NCBI RefSeq assembly: GCF_009708035.1
Contig: NZ_WMBQ01000002.1
Coordinates: 248,001-312,000 of the forward strand
Reading direction: 5' to 3'
Origin: Hyphomicrobium album
GTDB lineage: Bacteria; Pseudomonadota; Alphaproteobacteria; Rhizobiales; Hyphomicrobiaceae
Length of the DNA stretch: 64,000 bases
The translations under genes were made by a program, and so were the position numbers. This document shows, piece after piece, positions 48,495 to 57,926 of the stretch (the first letter of the stretch is position 1; each line of letters starts with the position of its first letter). The notes beneath the pieces are model-generated. The model ran no database searches and had not been told where the DNA came from. It saw only the letters and a program-made list of their open reading frames with translations.

Positions 48495-49886
48495 CTAGCT
48501 CAGCTCGCGGATCTTGAACTTGAGGCCGCCCTTGGGCGTCAGTGTCACGGTGGCATTGATGCCCGCCGGATCGGTGCCGACGTACTCGGGACGGAAGCGG
48601 CGCAGGAGCAGCGACAGGGCGAGGGTGTTCTCGACCTGGCTCATGGCGCCGCCGATGCAGGAGCGCTTTCCGCCGCCGAACGGCAGGTAGGAGTACTTCA
48701 CCTGCTTCTTTGCTGCGCCGGCCATCCAGCGCTCGGGGCGGAACTCCTCCGGCGCCTCCCAGAAGCGCGGGTTGTGGTGCGCGCCATAGGCGAACAGCAC
48801 CACGCGGTCGCCGGGGCGGATTTCCTTGTCGCCGATCACGTCGTGCTCGTTGGCGACGCGGATCAGGCCCCAGATCGGCGGATAGATTCGCATCGTCTCC
48901 TGAATGACGGCGCGCGTGTAGGCGAGGGCGGAATAGTCGGCGGCAGTCGGCTCGCGGTCGCCGTATACCTGCTCGCCTTCCTTGCGGATGCGCTCGGCGG
49001 CTTCCGGGTGGCGAGCCGTCTCGTACAGCGCCCAGGCCAGGGTCAGCGCCGTCGTCTCGGTGCCGGCCCACAGATATTGCTTCAGCTCGTCGATGGCCTG
49101 CTGCTGGTCGAACTCCGGCATGTTCGGATCGTTGACCGCAGCCTCGATCATCTTGAGCAGGGTGCGCTCGCGCTCCTCGCGCGGCTCGGCGCCGAAGACG
49201 GCGGGCGGCACGCTGGCCCACACCTCCATCGCCTTGGCGGCATCCTCCTCGGTGATCTCGAAGATCTCGCCGGCCTGCCTCTTGAGGCGGATCTCCTTGT
49301 GATTCATCACGTCGGTGTAGGTCTTCACGCACTTGAAGACGAAGTGCGGATTGAAGGGCATGTCGCGGTCGAACAGCGCCTTGCAGATCATGTCGGCGGC
49401 GAGCGTCCACGTCTGCTCGACCATCTCGATGGTCTCGCCCGACTTCGCCACGTCCGACCACATGTCCATCTTGGTGCGGATGGCCGCCAGGAAGTACGGG
49501 ATGTACTCGGCGAACATGTCGGGGTGGAACGCCGGCTGCTGCGGCATGCGGATCTTCTGCCACAGCGCGCCGTCGTTGGTGATCATCGACTTGCCGAAGA
49601 TCGGCTTCAGGCCGTCGAAATACTTGATGTAGGCGTCAGCCTTGGTGACCAGCACGTGCTTGAAGTGCTCGGGCTCCGACAGGAGCACGATCCGCTGGTT
49701 GGCGAGATTGATGGGGATGACCGGGCCGTAGCGCTCGGCCATCTGCATGATGATATGCAACGGATTGTCGAGCCCGCCCTTCAAGAGAGGGGTGAGCTTG
49801 AACCAGATGCTCGATTCGTCGCCTAGGCCCTGAGTATGGGCTGGCGCCGAGGTATCCGGTGCGGGCTGCTTTGCCGTCGCGGTCAT
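48495..49886 (-). CDS. Cytochrome P450
   Basis: A 463-residue soluble P450. The I-helix oxygen-activating motif is LWAGTETTAL, the K-helix motif is ETMR, and the haem-binding loop FGGGKRSCIGG carries the cysteine ligand Cys410. The PERW-type segment (EEFRPERWM) is present. No fused reductase or nearby ferredoxin gene is seen, so its electron donor lies elsewhere. Substrate unknown. ATG 49886 gives MTATAKQPAP, preferred over an earlier start because it avoids a non-conserved extension. Confidence 0.93.
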   Translation of the reverse strand: MTATAKQPAPDTSAPAHTQGLGDESSIWFKLTPLLKGGLDNPLHIIMQMAERYGPVIPINLANQRIVLLSEPEHFKHVLVTKADAYIKYFDGLKPIFGKSMITNDGALWQKIRMPQQPAFHPDMFAEYIPYFLAAIRTKMDMWSDVAKSGETIEMVEQTWTLAADMICKALFDRDMPFNPHFVFKCVKTYTDVMNHKEIRLKRQAGEIFEITEEDAAKAMEVWASVPPAVFGAEPREERERTLLKMIEAAVNDPNMPEFDQQQAIDELKQYLWAGTETTALTLAWALYETARHPEAAERIRKEGEQVYGDREPTAADYSALAYTRAVIQETMRIYPPIWGLIRVANEHDVIGDKEIRPGDRVVLFAYGAHHNPRFWEAPEEFRPERWMAGAAKKQVKYSYLPFGGGKRSCIGGAMSQVENTLALSLLLRRFRPEYVGTDPAGINATVTLTPKGGLKFKIRELS

Positions 49887-50112
49887 GACGTCTCTCCCGG
49901 CGAGAATGCCGTTCAAACGCACTTCTATGCCTAATCCAGCCAACGGGTTCTAAACTGGGTAACGGGCGGGGCCCGTCTGATACCTTGCGCGGCTAGGCCG
50001 GCTCCCCCAAGGCTGCATCCTACGTACCACCCGTCAATCGCAAGTGTCCATGCGACCACGCGTTTCCGCTTCATTTTGGCGCTCGACCGCTGACCTGGGG
50101 CAACGCTCCCGG

Positions 50113-50775
50113 TTAGGGGATGGATGGCCAATACAATGGTTTTGCTTGGTTAATCGGGCCTTGCGGAAGTTGAACGATTTCGCCCGCCACCACGGCTCTG
50201 CCTGAGGCAAGAAGCGAAAGTGCATGGGGATAGAGCGTGTGTTCGGCCTCCAGCACCCGGGCGGCGAGCCGCTCGGAGGTGTCGCCCTCGAGCACCGGAA
50301 CGGCGGCCTGGGCGATGATCGGCCCGGCGTCGAGCTCGGCGCGCACGACGTGCACCGTGCAGCCTGTCAGCTTGACCCCGGCTTCCAGCGCGCGGGCGTG
50401 TGTGTCGAGGCCCCTGAACGACGGCAGTAGCGAGGGGTGGATGTTGATCATCCGGTCGCGCCAGCCCTCGACGAAGCCGGCGGTCATTTTCCGCATGAAT
50501 CCGGCGCAGGCGACGATGTCCACCTCGGCGGCACGCAGGGCCTTGTCGAGGTCGGCCTCGAAGCCCTCGCGCGAGCCGTAGCTCTTGTGGTCGAAAGCGC
50601 CCGTGCGAATTCCCGCGGCCGCGGCCTTAGACAGCCCCTCCGCCTCGGGCCGATTGGACAGCACGCAGACGATCTCGGCCGGGTAGTCCAACTCCCGCGC
50701 CGCGGCGATCAGCGACATCATGTTGGAGCCGCGTCCGGAGATGAGGATGCCGACTCGCTTCTTGGCTGTGCTCAT
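50113..50775 (-). CDS. purN: Phosphoribosylglycinamide formyltransferase (GART)
   Basis: A 220-residue formyl-tetrahydrofolate-dependent transferase for step 3 of purine synthesis. The start VGILISGRGSN, the catalytic NIHPSLLPSF (Asn111, His113) and the TVHVVRAELDAGPIIAQ segment with the catalytic Asp are present. In many bacteria purM and purN are adjacent; here purM (54620-55744) is about 3.8 kb upstream on the same strand with a foreign-looking segment between. Confidence 0.95.
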   Translation of the reverse strand: MSTAKKRVGILISGRGSNMMSLIAAARELDYPAEIVCVLSNRPEAEGLSKAAAAGIRTGAFDHKSYGSREGFEADLDKALRAAEVDIVACAGFMRKMTAGFVEGWRDRMINIHPSLLPSFRGLDTHARALEAGVKLTGCTVHVVRAELDAGPIIAQAAVPVLEGDTSERLAARVLEAEHTLYPHALSLLASGRAVVAGEIVQLPQGPINQAKPLYWPSIP

Positions 50776-50815
50776 GGCGCGGGCATAGCACGATGGCTCG
50801 CCGGGTACAGCGTCC

Positions 50816-51358
50816 TCAACGCATGTCGAGCTGCAGCCACCATCCATCACCGATCGAACGCTGAAGAAGGGCGTCCTTGTCGGTGAGTGCCGCAGCGGCC
50901 GCGTCCAGGTCGCCGTTAACGACAGTGGCGTCGGCGTCGGCCTGGGGCGCGTGGACGAATGCCTTGGCACTGCCGCTGATTGCGAGCCCGCGCGTGGAGA
51001 CAATGAAGGTCGCCGTGTTGCCATGGCGGGCGAGCCCGTGGGCAATTCCCGCTCCGGCGAGCCGTGCGCGATAGTCGGCAATCCGCCCCGGCGCCACCGT
51101 CAGGGGATCGGGGCGGGTGAAATCCGCAGCGAGGCGTTGGATACCCGGGTCTTGCCCAAGCATGCCGACCAGTTCCTCCAGCGCCGGCCGCTGGGCCGCG
51201 AACTGCGCCAGCAACGCGCCGTCAGAGGGATGCTGCGGCCCGCCGAACGGATCGACGATCGCCAGCCAGGCGACGAGAGCCGCAAAGGTGAGCGCGCCGG
51301 CGGCGGCGATGCCGGCAATGGAGAGTGCCAACAGTTTGAGATAGGCGCGCGGCGGCAT
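50816..51358 (-). CDS. Hypothetical membrane-anchored protein
   Basis: A 180-residue protein with one N-terminal transmembrane helix (LLALSIAGIAAAGALTFAAL) and an extracytoplasmic domain ending SIGDGWWLQLDMR. No family recognised. ATG 51358 was chosen. It lies between purN and the next membrane protein, in the segment separating purN from purM. Confidence 0.65.
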   Translation of the reverse strand: MPPRAYLKLLALSIAGIAAAGALTFAALVAWLAIVDPFGGPQHPSDGALLAQFAAQRPALEELVGMLGQDPGIQRLAADFTRPDPLTVAPGRIADYRARLAGAGIAHGLARHGNTATFIVSTRGLAISGSAKAFVHAPQADADATVVNGDLDAAAAALTDKDALLQRSIGDGWWLQLDMR

Positions 51359-51445
51359 GGTCTTCGAGCGGAGCTTCGGCGGTCCAATACTGCCTGGTGC
51401 ACGCGGCGACACCGAGGCAGCGGATTGTCGCCGCTGGGCCCCCGT

Positions 51446-51928
51446 TCAGGTCGGTTCGCCCGTCGCCAGGCGCTTGGCGAACATGCGCGAGAACCCTCCC
51501 GACGCGAAATAGAGAACGGCAAAGAACACCCCGACGACGAAGATGGCGATGAAGGCCACGAGCCCGACGTTGGCAGCCACCCATGCCCGCGTTTCGTCGG
51601 CCAGCTGCGGCAGCTCGGCGGCGCTGAAGTAGATGGGCAGAATCACGGCCATCTGCACGATGCTCAAGAGCATCGACGCGGCCGTCGCCAGGAGCGCAAA
51701 GCGCAACTGCTCGCGGCGCGACAGCGCGCGCCCGTGGCCGGCGACGAACTTCTGTGCAGCCGCTGCGGTGGCGGCGATCAGGATGGCGACCGACACGCCC
51801 GTATTGGAATTGAGGTCCAGGTAGACCAGCACCGCGGTCACCATCGCCGACACGATCATATAGGCGATCGAAAACGTGATCAGCGCCGGCCAGAGATTGG
51901 CTTCGCCGGAGGTGGGCGTGCTCGTCAT
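51446..51928 (-). CDS. Small multi-pass membrane protein (ABZJ_00895-like)
   Basis: A 160-residue protein with four hydrophobic helices: LITFSIAYMIVSAMVTAVLV, VSVAILIAATAAAA, LLSIVQMAVILPIYFSA and VAFIAIFVVGVFFAVLYFAS. The cytoplasmic loop FVAGHGRALSRREQLRFALL matches the ABZJ_00895-type family as I recall it. Function unknown. It is downstream of the porin gene on the same strand, beyond a terminator. Confidence 0.75.
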   Translation of the reverse strand: MTSTPTSGEANLWPALITFSIAYMIVSAMVTAVLVYLDLNSNTGVSVAILIAATAAAAQKFVAGHGRALSRREQLRFALLATAASMLLSIVQMAVILPIYFSAAELPQLADETRAWVAANVGLVAFIAIFVVGVFFAVLYFASGGFSRMFAKRLATGEPT

Positions 51929-52041
51929 TGCAAATCCTCCTTGCCGGCAGCTTCAAATATCGGCGCTGCCCAGGGCGGCATAGCTCTAGCATGCCGTCGG
52001 CCTTCCCGCTCGCCGTCCGCCCAATTTGCCGTCGTCCCACG

Positions 52042-52070
52042 AAAAAGAGCCGCCCTGGCGGGCGGCTCTT
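52042..52070 (-). terminator. Strong Rho-independent terminator after the porin gene
   Basis: A perfect 11-bp stem (52045-52055 with 52060-52070), 4-nt loop, and a run of five T on the minus strand, 28 nt after the porin stop. It is the clearest intrinsic terminator in the window. Confidence 0.9.
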
Positions 52071-52097
52071 CCGGTTGTCGCGGAACTCCAGTGCGGA

Positions 52098-53375
52098 TCA
52101 GAACTGGATGCGCGCGCCGCTGATCACCATGTCGAAGTCGTCGATCTCGACCTTGGCGCCCGCCGTGTTGGTGTAGTCGCCCTCGGCGTGGCGGTAGATG
52201 ACATAGAGGTCCATCGCGGCGGCCTCGATGTTCTGCACGACGCCACCGGCCCAGAACGTGAGGTCGGCGCCGCGCGTGGTCAGGACATTGGCGGTCGAGA
52301 CGTTCGCGCCTGGGTCGTCCTTGCGGTACTCGGCGAAGATCGTGGTCTTGCCGATGTCGTGCCACTTGCGCTCGATACCCGGCTGCAGGAACCACGTCGT
52401 GCTGGTGTCGTCGGCGACACCGGGCAGCGAGTCGATTTTCTGCTCGCCATAACCGGCATAGAGGTAGAGGCCGGTCGGGGTATGCATCGCCGTGCCGGCA
52501 GCGCCCCACCAGGTGCACTTGAAGTTGACCGGGGAACCGCCGCAATTGCTCGCCACAGGATCGGTGCTCTCGCCGTAGCCGACCTTGCCGAGCAGCTTGA
52601 TGCCGTTGAACTCGCCCTTGTACGTCAGCGAGGTGTCCCAAAGGTCATCCTCACCCCACGAGGCCGAGGCAACGAAGCCGGCGAACTCCGGCGAGTCGTA
52701 GCGCACGATGTTGCGGCGGCCATCTTGGCCCGGCGTCTTGTTGTTGAAGCCGCGCATCACGTCGCCCCAGCTCAAACCCGTCAGAGCGCCGGCCGAGTTG
52801 CGGACGAAGAAGCCGCCCATTGCCACGCCGGCCGCTTCCGCGTCGGAGTAGTTGCGCGTGTTGGCCCCGTCGGCATCGTCGAGCAGGTGATAAGTCGAGC
52901 TGCCCTCGAGGCCGACCGTCAGCTTGCCGTAGGTCTTGCTCTTCACCCACCAGTTGCTCTTGCGGAGGGTGAAAGTGTTGGAGCCGGTCTTGTCGCTATC
53001 CTGGGTCCAAGCGCCCGACGAGTTGCCAACGATGCCAACCTCGACGGTGTAGCCGGCCGACCAACCATCGGCGATGGTGGCTTCACCGGCGAACTTGAAG
53101 CGCGACTGCTCCAGGCTGTTCGTGCCGACGTAGACGTTCTGCTCGGTGCCGTCGTCCCAGAAGAACGCGGCCTCATTGACCCAGCCCGAGATCGTCAGGC
53201 TGACTTTGCGGTTGCCCTTGCGGGCGGTCGTCGCCTCCAGCTCGGAAATCCGCTCTTCCAGATCCCCGCAGCAGTCGCCGCCGAGATCGGCGGCCTGCGC
53301 GGCTGCGCTACCGAGCGCCAATCCGCCTACGGCGAGGATGGATAGCCATCCTGCCTTCGTTACTCCCCCACGCAT
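52098..53375 (-). CDS. Outer-membrane porin (alphaproteobacterial Porin_2 type)
   Basis: A 425-residue trimeric porin-like barrel. A signal peptide ends AAAQA; the mature protein starts ADLGGDCCGDLEERISELEA, a short coiled-coil of the Rhizobiales porin family. The barrel begins KVSLTISGWVNEAAFFWDDG and closes with a final strand GARIQF, whose terminal Phe is the BAM-recognition residue. ATG 53375 has AGGAG 7 nt upstream. It would allow passive diffusion of small solutes. Confidence 0.92.
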   Translation of the reverse strand: MRGGVTKAGWLSILAVGGLALGSAAAQAADLGGDCCGDLEERISELEATTARKGNRKVSLTISGWVNEAAFFWDDGTEQNVYVGTNSLEQSRFKFAGEATIADGWSAGYTVEVGIVGNSSGAWTQDSDKTGSNTFTLRKSNWWVKSKTYGKLTVGLEGSSTYHLLDDADGANTRNYSDAEAAGVAMGGFFVRNSAGALTGLSWGDVMRGFNNKTPGQDGRRNIVRYDSPEFAGFVASASWGEDDLWDTSLTYKGEFNGIKLLGKVGYGESTDPVASNCGGSPVNFKCTWWGAAGTAMHTPTGLYLYAGYGEQKIDSLPGVADDTSTTWFLQPGIERKWHDIGKTTIFAEYRKDDPGANVSTANVLTTRGADLTFWAGGVVQNIEAAAMDLYVIYRHAEGDYTNTAGAKVEIDDFDMVISGARIQF

Positions 53376-53568
53376 ACGCAACTCCTACGCTTACACTTAC
53401 GCCTCAACTCGGACTCGGTCGCCGCAACTGCGATTACGCGACCGCGCCACGCAGCGCCCCAGAACACTCGGCGCGCTTCGCTGATCTCGATCTAAGCTGG
53501 GAGGGAAATGGCGTAAACGCTAAAAGCGATTATGACAGTTTATATCAAAAACGCTGTGGCGGGTTCGT

Positions 53569-54264
53569 CTATTCCGGCTTGCGATTACGCGGCCAATTTC
53601 CATTGAGCATGCGGCGGATCACTTCCGGATGAAACGCAGAATCATGCTGATCCACATATCCGCTTTCGGCGAGCTGCGCGCTTATTCCGCGCAGCGTAAT
53701 TCTTTCGCCGCTCGCTTTGCTCGACTGATAAAGCCGCTTCGCCATCAGCGTCGCTTCGGGGTGCAGCTCGGCGTAGGTCTTGCGGTGCGGCTTGCCGGTG
53801 CGGGCGCGGCGCGCAACGCTCACCGAACGGGTCGCCGCGGAAGCTGCGGCGGCGTCAAATTGTGCAGTTGTTGCAAGTACTTGTAGCACGTCTCGGTGGG
53901 CATCAGATTCCTGCGCGAAGGCGTCAGGGGCGTCGGCGGCGATCAGCTCGACGCCGCGCTCGCGCAGCCGCTCGTAACCGATGATTCGATCGATCGATTG
54001 TTCGGAGAAAAGGGTCGCCGTGCTGACGATGACGGCGCGCACATGGTCCAAATCAATGCGGACAAAAAGCGAAGTTATATTGGCGAGCGTCAATACGGGA
54101 GAAGACGTTTCGGAAGCGGCGTCCAAAGCCATACTTAATTCTGAGACTATTTCAAAACCAGAGGCCACCGCAAAAGCGCTGATAGCGCTGCGCTGGGCGA
54201 CGCCGTAGCCGCGACGCAAAAACGCCATAGCAGGCTGTAGATCGGTACCTACTTTCTTGAGCAT
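53569..54264 (-). CDS. Serine-recombinase-like protein, probably inactive
   Basis: A 231-residue protein that looks like a resolvase N-terminal domain plus a DNA-binding tail. Resolvase-like features are ISAFAVASGFEIV, HVRAVIVSTA, LRERGVELIAAD and the tail ITLRGISAQLAESGYVDQHD with FHPEVIRRMLNG, as in small recombinases. The catalytic N-terminal pattern (Y-x-R-x-S) is not seen: the segment reads FLRRGYGVAQRSA. A catalytic serine at the usual place is therefore missing. Codon use and GC appear lower than neighbours. It may be a DNA-binding relic. Confidence 0.7.
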   Translation of the reverse strand: MLKKVGTDLQPAMAFLRRGYGVAQRSAISAFAVASGFEIVSELSMALDAASETSSPVLTLANITSLFVRIDLDHVRAVIVSTATLFSEQSIDRIIGYERLRERGVELIAADAPDAFAQESDAHRDVLQVLATTAQFDAAAASAATRSVSVARRARTGKPHRKTYAELHPEATLMAKRLYQSSKASGERITLRGISAQLAESGYVDQHDSAFHPEVIRRMLNGNWPRNRKPE

Positions 54265-54619
54265 AGAAACCGCTGATTTAGTTTCCGATCAGGAATTGAA
54301 TCCCTATGCGAATTCTGTCTGGGCAGATCGGCCGCTGCGTTCGCGTACGGCCTTCAACGCATGACTGTCTCCCCAGCGACGCACGATGAGCAACGGCAAC
54401 ACTGCCTCGCCAAGTTGGCCGCGACCTTTCCGGCGCCTTACCGATCGGTAAGGTTCGTCCGCGGACGTCACACACCGTCACAGCGCGTGGCGGCATCGTG
54501 GAATTGTGGGGGTTGCTCACCCGCAGTGGCGCGCCGCCGCGGCGTGCGCATGACGGCCCGGCGAATTCCGCGGGGTGTCCCCGGAATGCCACGGCAACAC
54601 GGGGGCGAGTGCCAAGTGA
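54265..54619. other. Non-coding stretch between recombinase-like gene and purM
   Basis: About 355 bp without a convincing gene. It holds an 18-bp perfect palindrome (54436-54453, separate entry) and a stem of about 9 bp with a bulge (54565-54587) 30 nt beyond the purM stop that may end the purM transcript. Open frames here lack ribosome sites and family features. Confidence 0.6.
54436..54453. promoter_or_regulatory. 18-bp perfect palindrome
   Basis: CCTTACCGATCGGTAAGG. The TTACCGATCGGTAA core has the form of TetR-type operators, but no such regulator is adjacent. It lies between the recombinase-like gene and purM, so a recombination or partner site is another possibility. Confidence 0.45.
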
Positions 54620-55744
54620 TCAGCCGAAGCGCAAGGCGCCCGTGTACTGGACCGCCCAGGCGTTGCCGCGGCCCTTGGCCTCCGACCGCTCGCCGCCGGG
54701 CGGTACGATCTCGCCGATGAGGAAGGGCGCTTCGCCCGCTTCCTGCAGCGTCCGCACGACGGACTGGGCCTCCGACTTGGCCACGACCATGACCATGCCG
54801 ATGCCGCAGTTGAATGTCTTCAGCATCTCCGCATCGGGGAGCCGTCCAGTCTGCGCCAGCCAGCCGAACACCGGCAGCGCCGAGAAGGAGGTGAGATCGA
54901 TGCGCGCTGCGACGGTTTCCGGCAGCACGCGCGGCACGTTCTCCGAGAGACCGCCGCCCGTGATGTGCGCCAGCGCCTTCACGGCGCCTTCGGTTCCGCC
55001 TACCGCCTCGATCGCCGCCAGCAGCGGTTTCACATAAATGCGCGTCGGGGCAAGCAGCGCCTGGGCCACGCTCTGGCCGGGCTCGAACGGTGCCGGTGCC
55101 TCCCAGGAAAGCCCGCTCTCTTTGACGAGGCGGCGCACCAGGGAATAGCCGTTCGAGTGCACGCCCGAGGACGCCAGGCCGATCAGCACGTCGCCGACGA
55201 CGATGTCGCCGCGCGGCAGGATCTCGCCGCGCTCCACGGCGCCGACGGCAAAGCCGGCGAGGTCGTAATCGCCTGGCTGGTACATGCCGGGCATCTCGGC
55301 CGTCTCCCCGCCGATCAGCGCGCAGCCCGCCTCGCGGCAGCCGTCGGCGATGCCGGCGACGACCGCCCGGGCGATCTCCACGTCGAGTTTTCCGCAGGCG
55401 AAATAGTCTAGGAAAAACAGTGGCTCCGCGCCCTGCACCACCAGGTCGTTCACGCACATGGCGACGAGGTCGATGCCGATAGTGGCGTGCCGGCCGGTGT
55501 CTATGGCGATCTTGAGCTTGGTGCCGACGCCGTCGGTGGCGGAAACGAGGATCGGATCGCGGAAACCCGCGCCTTTGAGGTCGAACAGCCCGCCGAAGCC
55601 GCCGAGATCGGTGTCGGCCCCCGGCCGGCGAGTGGCCCGCGCCAGAGGCTTAATGAGCTCGACCAGCCGGTTCCCCGCGTCGATATCGACGCCGGCGTCG
55701 CGGTAGGTGATGGCCGGGTTGCGTTCCCGATCAGGCTCTGTCAT
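54620..55744 (-). CDS. purM: Phosphoribosylformylglycinamidine cyclo-ligase
   Basis: A 374-residue AIR synthetase, step 5 of purine synthesis. The start [14 protein letters not shown], the [13 protein letters not shown] and [13 protein letters not shown] motifs, and [16 protein letters not shown] are diagnostic. ATG 55744 gives MTEPDRERN. It is divergent from the DUF2066 gene over 97 bp. purN would normally follow directly but is displaced to 50113-50775. Confidence 0.95.
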   Translation of the reverse strand: MTEPDRERNPAITYRDAGVDIDAGNRLVELIKPLARATRRPGADTDLGGFGGLFDLKGAGFRDPILVSATDGVGTKLKIAIDTGRHATIGIDLVAMCVNDLVVQGAEPLFFLDYFACGKLDVEIARAVVAGIADGCREAGCALIGGETAEMPGMYQPGDYDLAGFAVGAVERGEILPRGDIVVGDVLIGLASSGVHSNGYSLVRRLVKESGLSWEAPAPFEPGQSVAQALLAPTRIYVKPLLAAIEAVGGTEGAVKALAHITGGGLSENVPRVLPETVAARIDLTSFSALPVFGWLAQTGRLPDAEMLKTFNCGIGMVMVVAKSEAQSVVRTLQEAGEAPFLIGEIVPPGGERSEAKGRGNAWAVQYTGALRFG

Positions 55745-55841
55745 GTGACCTTGGAACCCAATTTTGCCCCGTTGCCCTCGAAAGATGCGGCGTCCTAGCA
55801 GCTTCGGCAGGCGAAGCGCAAATCGCGGCGATTCTGGCCTC

Positions 55842-56999
55842 ATGGCAAGAGCGCAACCCAGAAAGGGATATGGCGTGCGGCCGGTTCGACCCAATTTTTT
55901 CCACGCCATTCTGGCCGCCGCCGTGTTCGGCCCCGTTGGCCCCGCCCTGGCGGCCAATGACGACGTGTTCACCGTTGGCAACTATCCGGTCGATGCCCAG
56001 GCCGCCAACGCCGTCGACGCCAAGAAGCAGGCGCTTGCCGATGGCCAGCAATCCGCATTCCGCTCGCTCCTGAAGCGGCTGGTGCCCGTCACCGACTACG
56101 ACCGCCTGAAGCGGCTATCGGCGCTCAAGGCCTCGGGCTTCCTCGAAGGCGTCTCGGTCCGCTCGGAGCGCAACTCGTCGACCCGCTATATCGCCAGTCT
56201 CGACTTCTCCTTCCGCGCCGACAGCGTGCGCTCCGTCCTGCAGCAGGAAGGCATACCCTTCATCGAGGACCAGGCGCGCGAGATCGTCGTCGTTCCCGTC
56301 GTGCGCAATCCCGACGGCTCGATCGAGGCCGGTGCTGCATCGCGCGCCTGGAATTCCGCCTGGAAGAGCCTCGACCAGGAGCACACGCTCGCCCCGTTCA
56401 GCCTCCAGGCTGTCAAAGGTGCGATCAACGCCGACACGTTGAAGCAGGCGGCCGAAGGGGGCGGCGGAGCGGAGCGCACTCTCGCCGCTGAGTACGGCTC
56501 GCCCTATGTCGTCCTCGCCATCGCCGAACCCGACCCGGCGGCCAAGCGCCTCAATGTGACGCTCTACGGCATCGACGGCGTCGGCGGGTTGTCGCTCAAG
56601 CGCAGCTATCGCGTCTACGACGGCGACACCGCCTATTCGATGGAGCTCGCCGCCGTCGTCGGCCTCGGCGTACTCGAGGGCCGCTGGAAGGCGCAGAAGG
56701 CGCCGCCGCTCGCCGCGTCGTCCTATTCCCCCGCTTACTCCTCGGCCAATTCCGGTGGCGGCACCGCGGTCGCGATGCGGGCGCAGTACCAAAGCCTCGC
56801 CGAATGGAGCGAGATGCGCCGCCAGCTCCTCGACCTGCCGGGCGTCGAGGACGTCCGTATCGAGACGGAATCGGCCCGCGGCGCCGATCTGACCCTCCGC
56901 TACCCCGGCGGCGCGCGCGAGCTCGCCTCGGCCCTTTACGGGCGCGGTCTGGCACTTGAGAATGGGACCGACCGGCTCATTCTTCGTTCGGCCAACTAG
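55842..56999 (+). CDS. DUF2066 domain protein, exported
   Basis: A 385-residue protein with a signal peptide ([20 protein letters not shown]). DUF2066 blocks include [20 protein letters not shown]-like N-terminus and the [15 protein letters not shown] and [11 protein letters not shown] segments; a C-terminal domain ([20 protein letters not shown]) has a ferredoxin-like pattern. Function unknown. The order DUF2066, CDP-alcohol transferase, perM, hdaA, ppk, ppx next to purM is conserved in related bacteria. Start ATG 55842. Confidence 0.85.
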   Translation: MARAQPRKGYGVRPVRPNFFHAILAAAVFGPVGPALAANDDVFTVGNYPVDAQAANAVDAKKQALADGQQSAFRSLLKRLVPVTDYDRLKRLSALKASGFLEGVSVRSERNSSTRYIASLDFSFRADSVRSVLQQEGIPFIEDQAREIVVVPVVRNPDGSIEAGAASRAWNSAWKSLDQEHTLAPFSLQAVKGAINADTLKQAAEGGGGAERTLAAEYGSPYVVLAIAEPDPAAKRLNVTLYGIDGVGGLSLKRSYRVYDGDTAYSMELAAVVGLGVLEGRWKAQKAPPLAASSYSPAYSSANSGGGTAVAMRAQYQSLAEWSEMRRQLLDLPGVEDVRIETESARGADLTLRYPGGARELASALYGRGLALENGTDRLILRSAN

Positions 57000-57083
57000 G
57001 CCCCAAGAAACCGCAGCGGCGACAAGCGGCGATACAACAAGGCGCAGGCGCGATTGGCGCTCGCCACAGCGGGTGGATTGCAA

Positions 57084-57650
57084 GTGGACCGGGCGTTGAA
57101 CCTACCCAACCTGATCACCCTGCTGCGGGTGATCCTCGTGCCGGTCGTGTTCTGGCTGCTGATCACCGGCCAAACCGAGCTCGCCTTCATCTTGTTCATC
57201 GTCGCCGGCATCTCCGACGCGGTCGACGGCTACCTCGCCAAGACGTTCGGCTGGCAGACCGAGCTTGGCGCCTACCTCGATCCGCTCGCCGACAAGCTCT
57301 TGCTGGTCAGCATCTTTCTGGCGCTCGGCGTTGACGGCAAGCTGCCGCTCTGGCTGGTCGTCGCTGTCGTCTCGCGCGATATCCTCATTGTCGCGGCGGT
57401 GATGCTGTCGTGGGTGCTGGGCAACCCCGTGCGCATCCGCCCGCTCATCGTCTCCAAGGCCAACACCGTGGCGCAGATCGTCCTCGCCGGCACCGTGCTC
57501 GCCGACGAGGGCTTCGGTCTCGGGCTCGGCTGGCCGCGCTTCGTCCTGGTCTGGCTGACCGGCATTTTGACCTTCGCGTCGCTGGCTGCCTATTTGCTCA
57601 GCTGGCTGCGGCATATGTCGGGCAATGAATCGCCGGATGCACGCGGCTGA
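57084..57650 (+). CDS. CDP-alcohol phosphatidyltransferase (PgsA/cardiolipin synthase type)
   Basis: A 188-residue inner-membrane enzyme. The CDP-alcohol motif reads DGYLAKTFGWQTELGAYLDPLADK, i.e. DG-x2-A-K-x8-G-x3-D-x3-D, with Lys replacing the usual Arg; catalytic Asp residues are kept. It transfers a phosphatidyl group from CDP-diacylglycerol to glycerol phosphate or phosphatidylglycerol. GTG 57084 chosen (GGGTGG upstream), TTG 57054 possible. Its 3' end has a diverged copy at 58870-58949 beyond an inserted cassette. Confidence 0.82.
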   Translation: MDRALNLPNLITLLRVILVPVVFWLLITGQTELAFILFIVAGISDAVDGYLAKTFGWQTELGAYLDPLADKLLLVSIFLALGVDGKLPLWLVVAVVSRDILIVAAVMLSWVLGNPVRIRPLIVSKANTVAQIVLAGTVLADEGFGLGLGWPRFVLVWLTGILTFASLAAYLLSWLRHMSGNESPDARG

Positions 57651-57667
57651 CGTGCCCATGCGCTTGG

Positions 57668-57880
57668 CTATCCGCCTCGTGCGCTGTGCCGCTTCGCATA
57701 CGGCAGCACGAACATGTACAGGCCGGTGAACAGCAGCAGGAACAGCGGGAGCAGCGGTGAATAGACCACCCATGCGGGCGGCTCTCCCAGGCTCATGGCG
57801 AAGAAGTTGGCAATGACCGTCACCGTAAAGGCGATGGACAGCCAGCGGTGAAATTGCCGAATCCACGTACTCCAATTCAA
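57668..57880 (-). CDS. Small membrane protein of the ArsR/SRPBCC cassette
   Basis: A 70-residue protein with two transmembrane helices (HRWLSIAFTVTVIANFFAMS; YSPLLPLFLLLFTGLYMFVL). A TTG start at 57880 is supported by AGGAGGT 4 nt upstream. It follows the SRPBCC gene by 46 nt and belongs to the same three-gene cassette. Function unknown. Confidence 0.75.
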   Translation of the reverse strand: MNWSTWIRQFHRWLSIAFTVTVIANFFAMSLGEPPAWVVYSPLLPLFLLLFTGLYMFVLPYAKRHSARGG

Positions 57881-57926
57881 TGTGACCTCCTCTCTGAAGA
57901 CGAGCCGAAGCACAACGCGGCAGACG

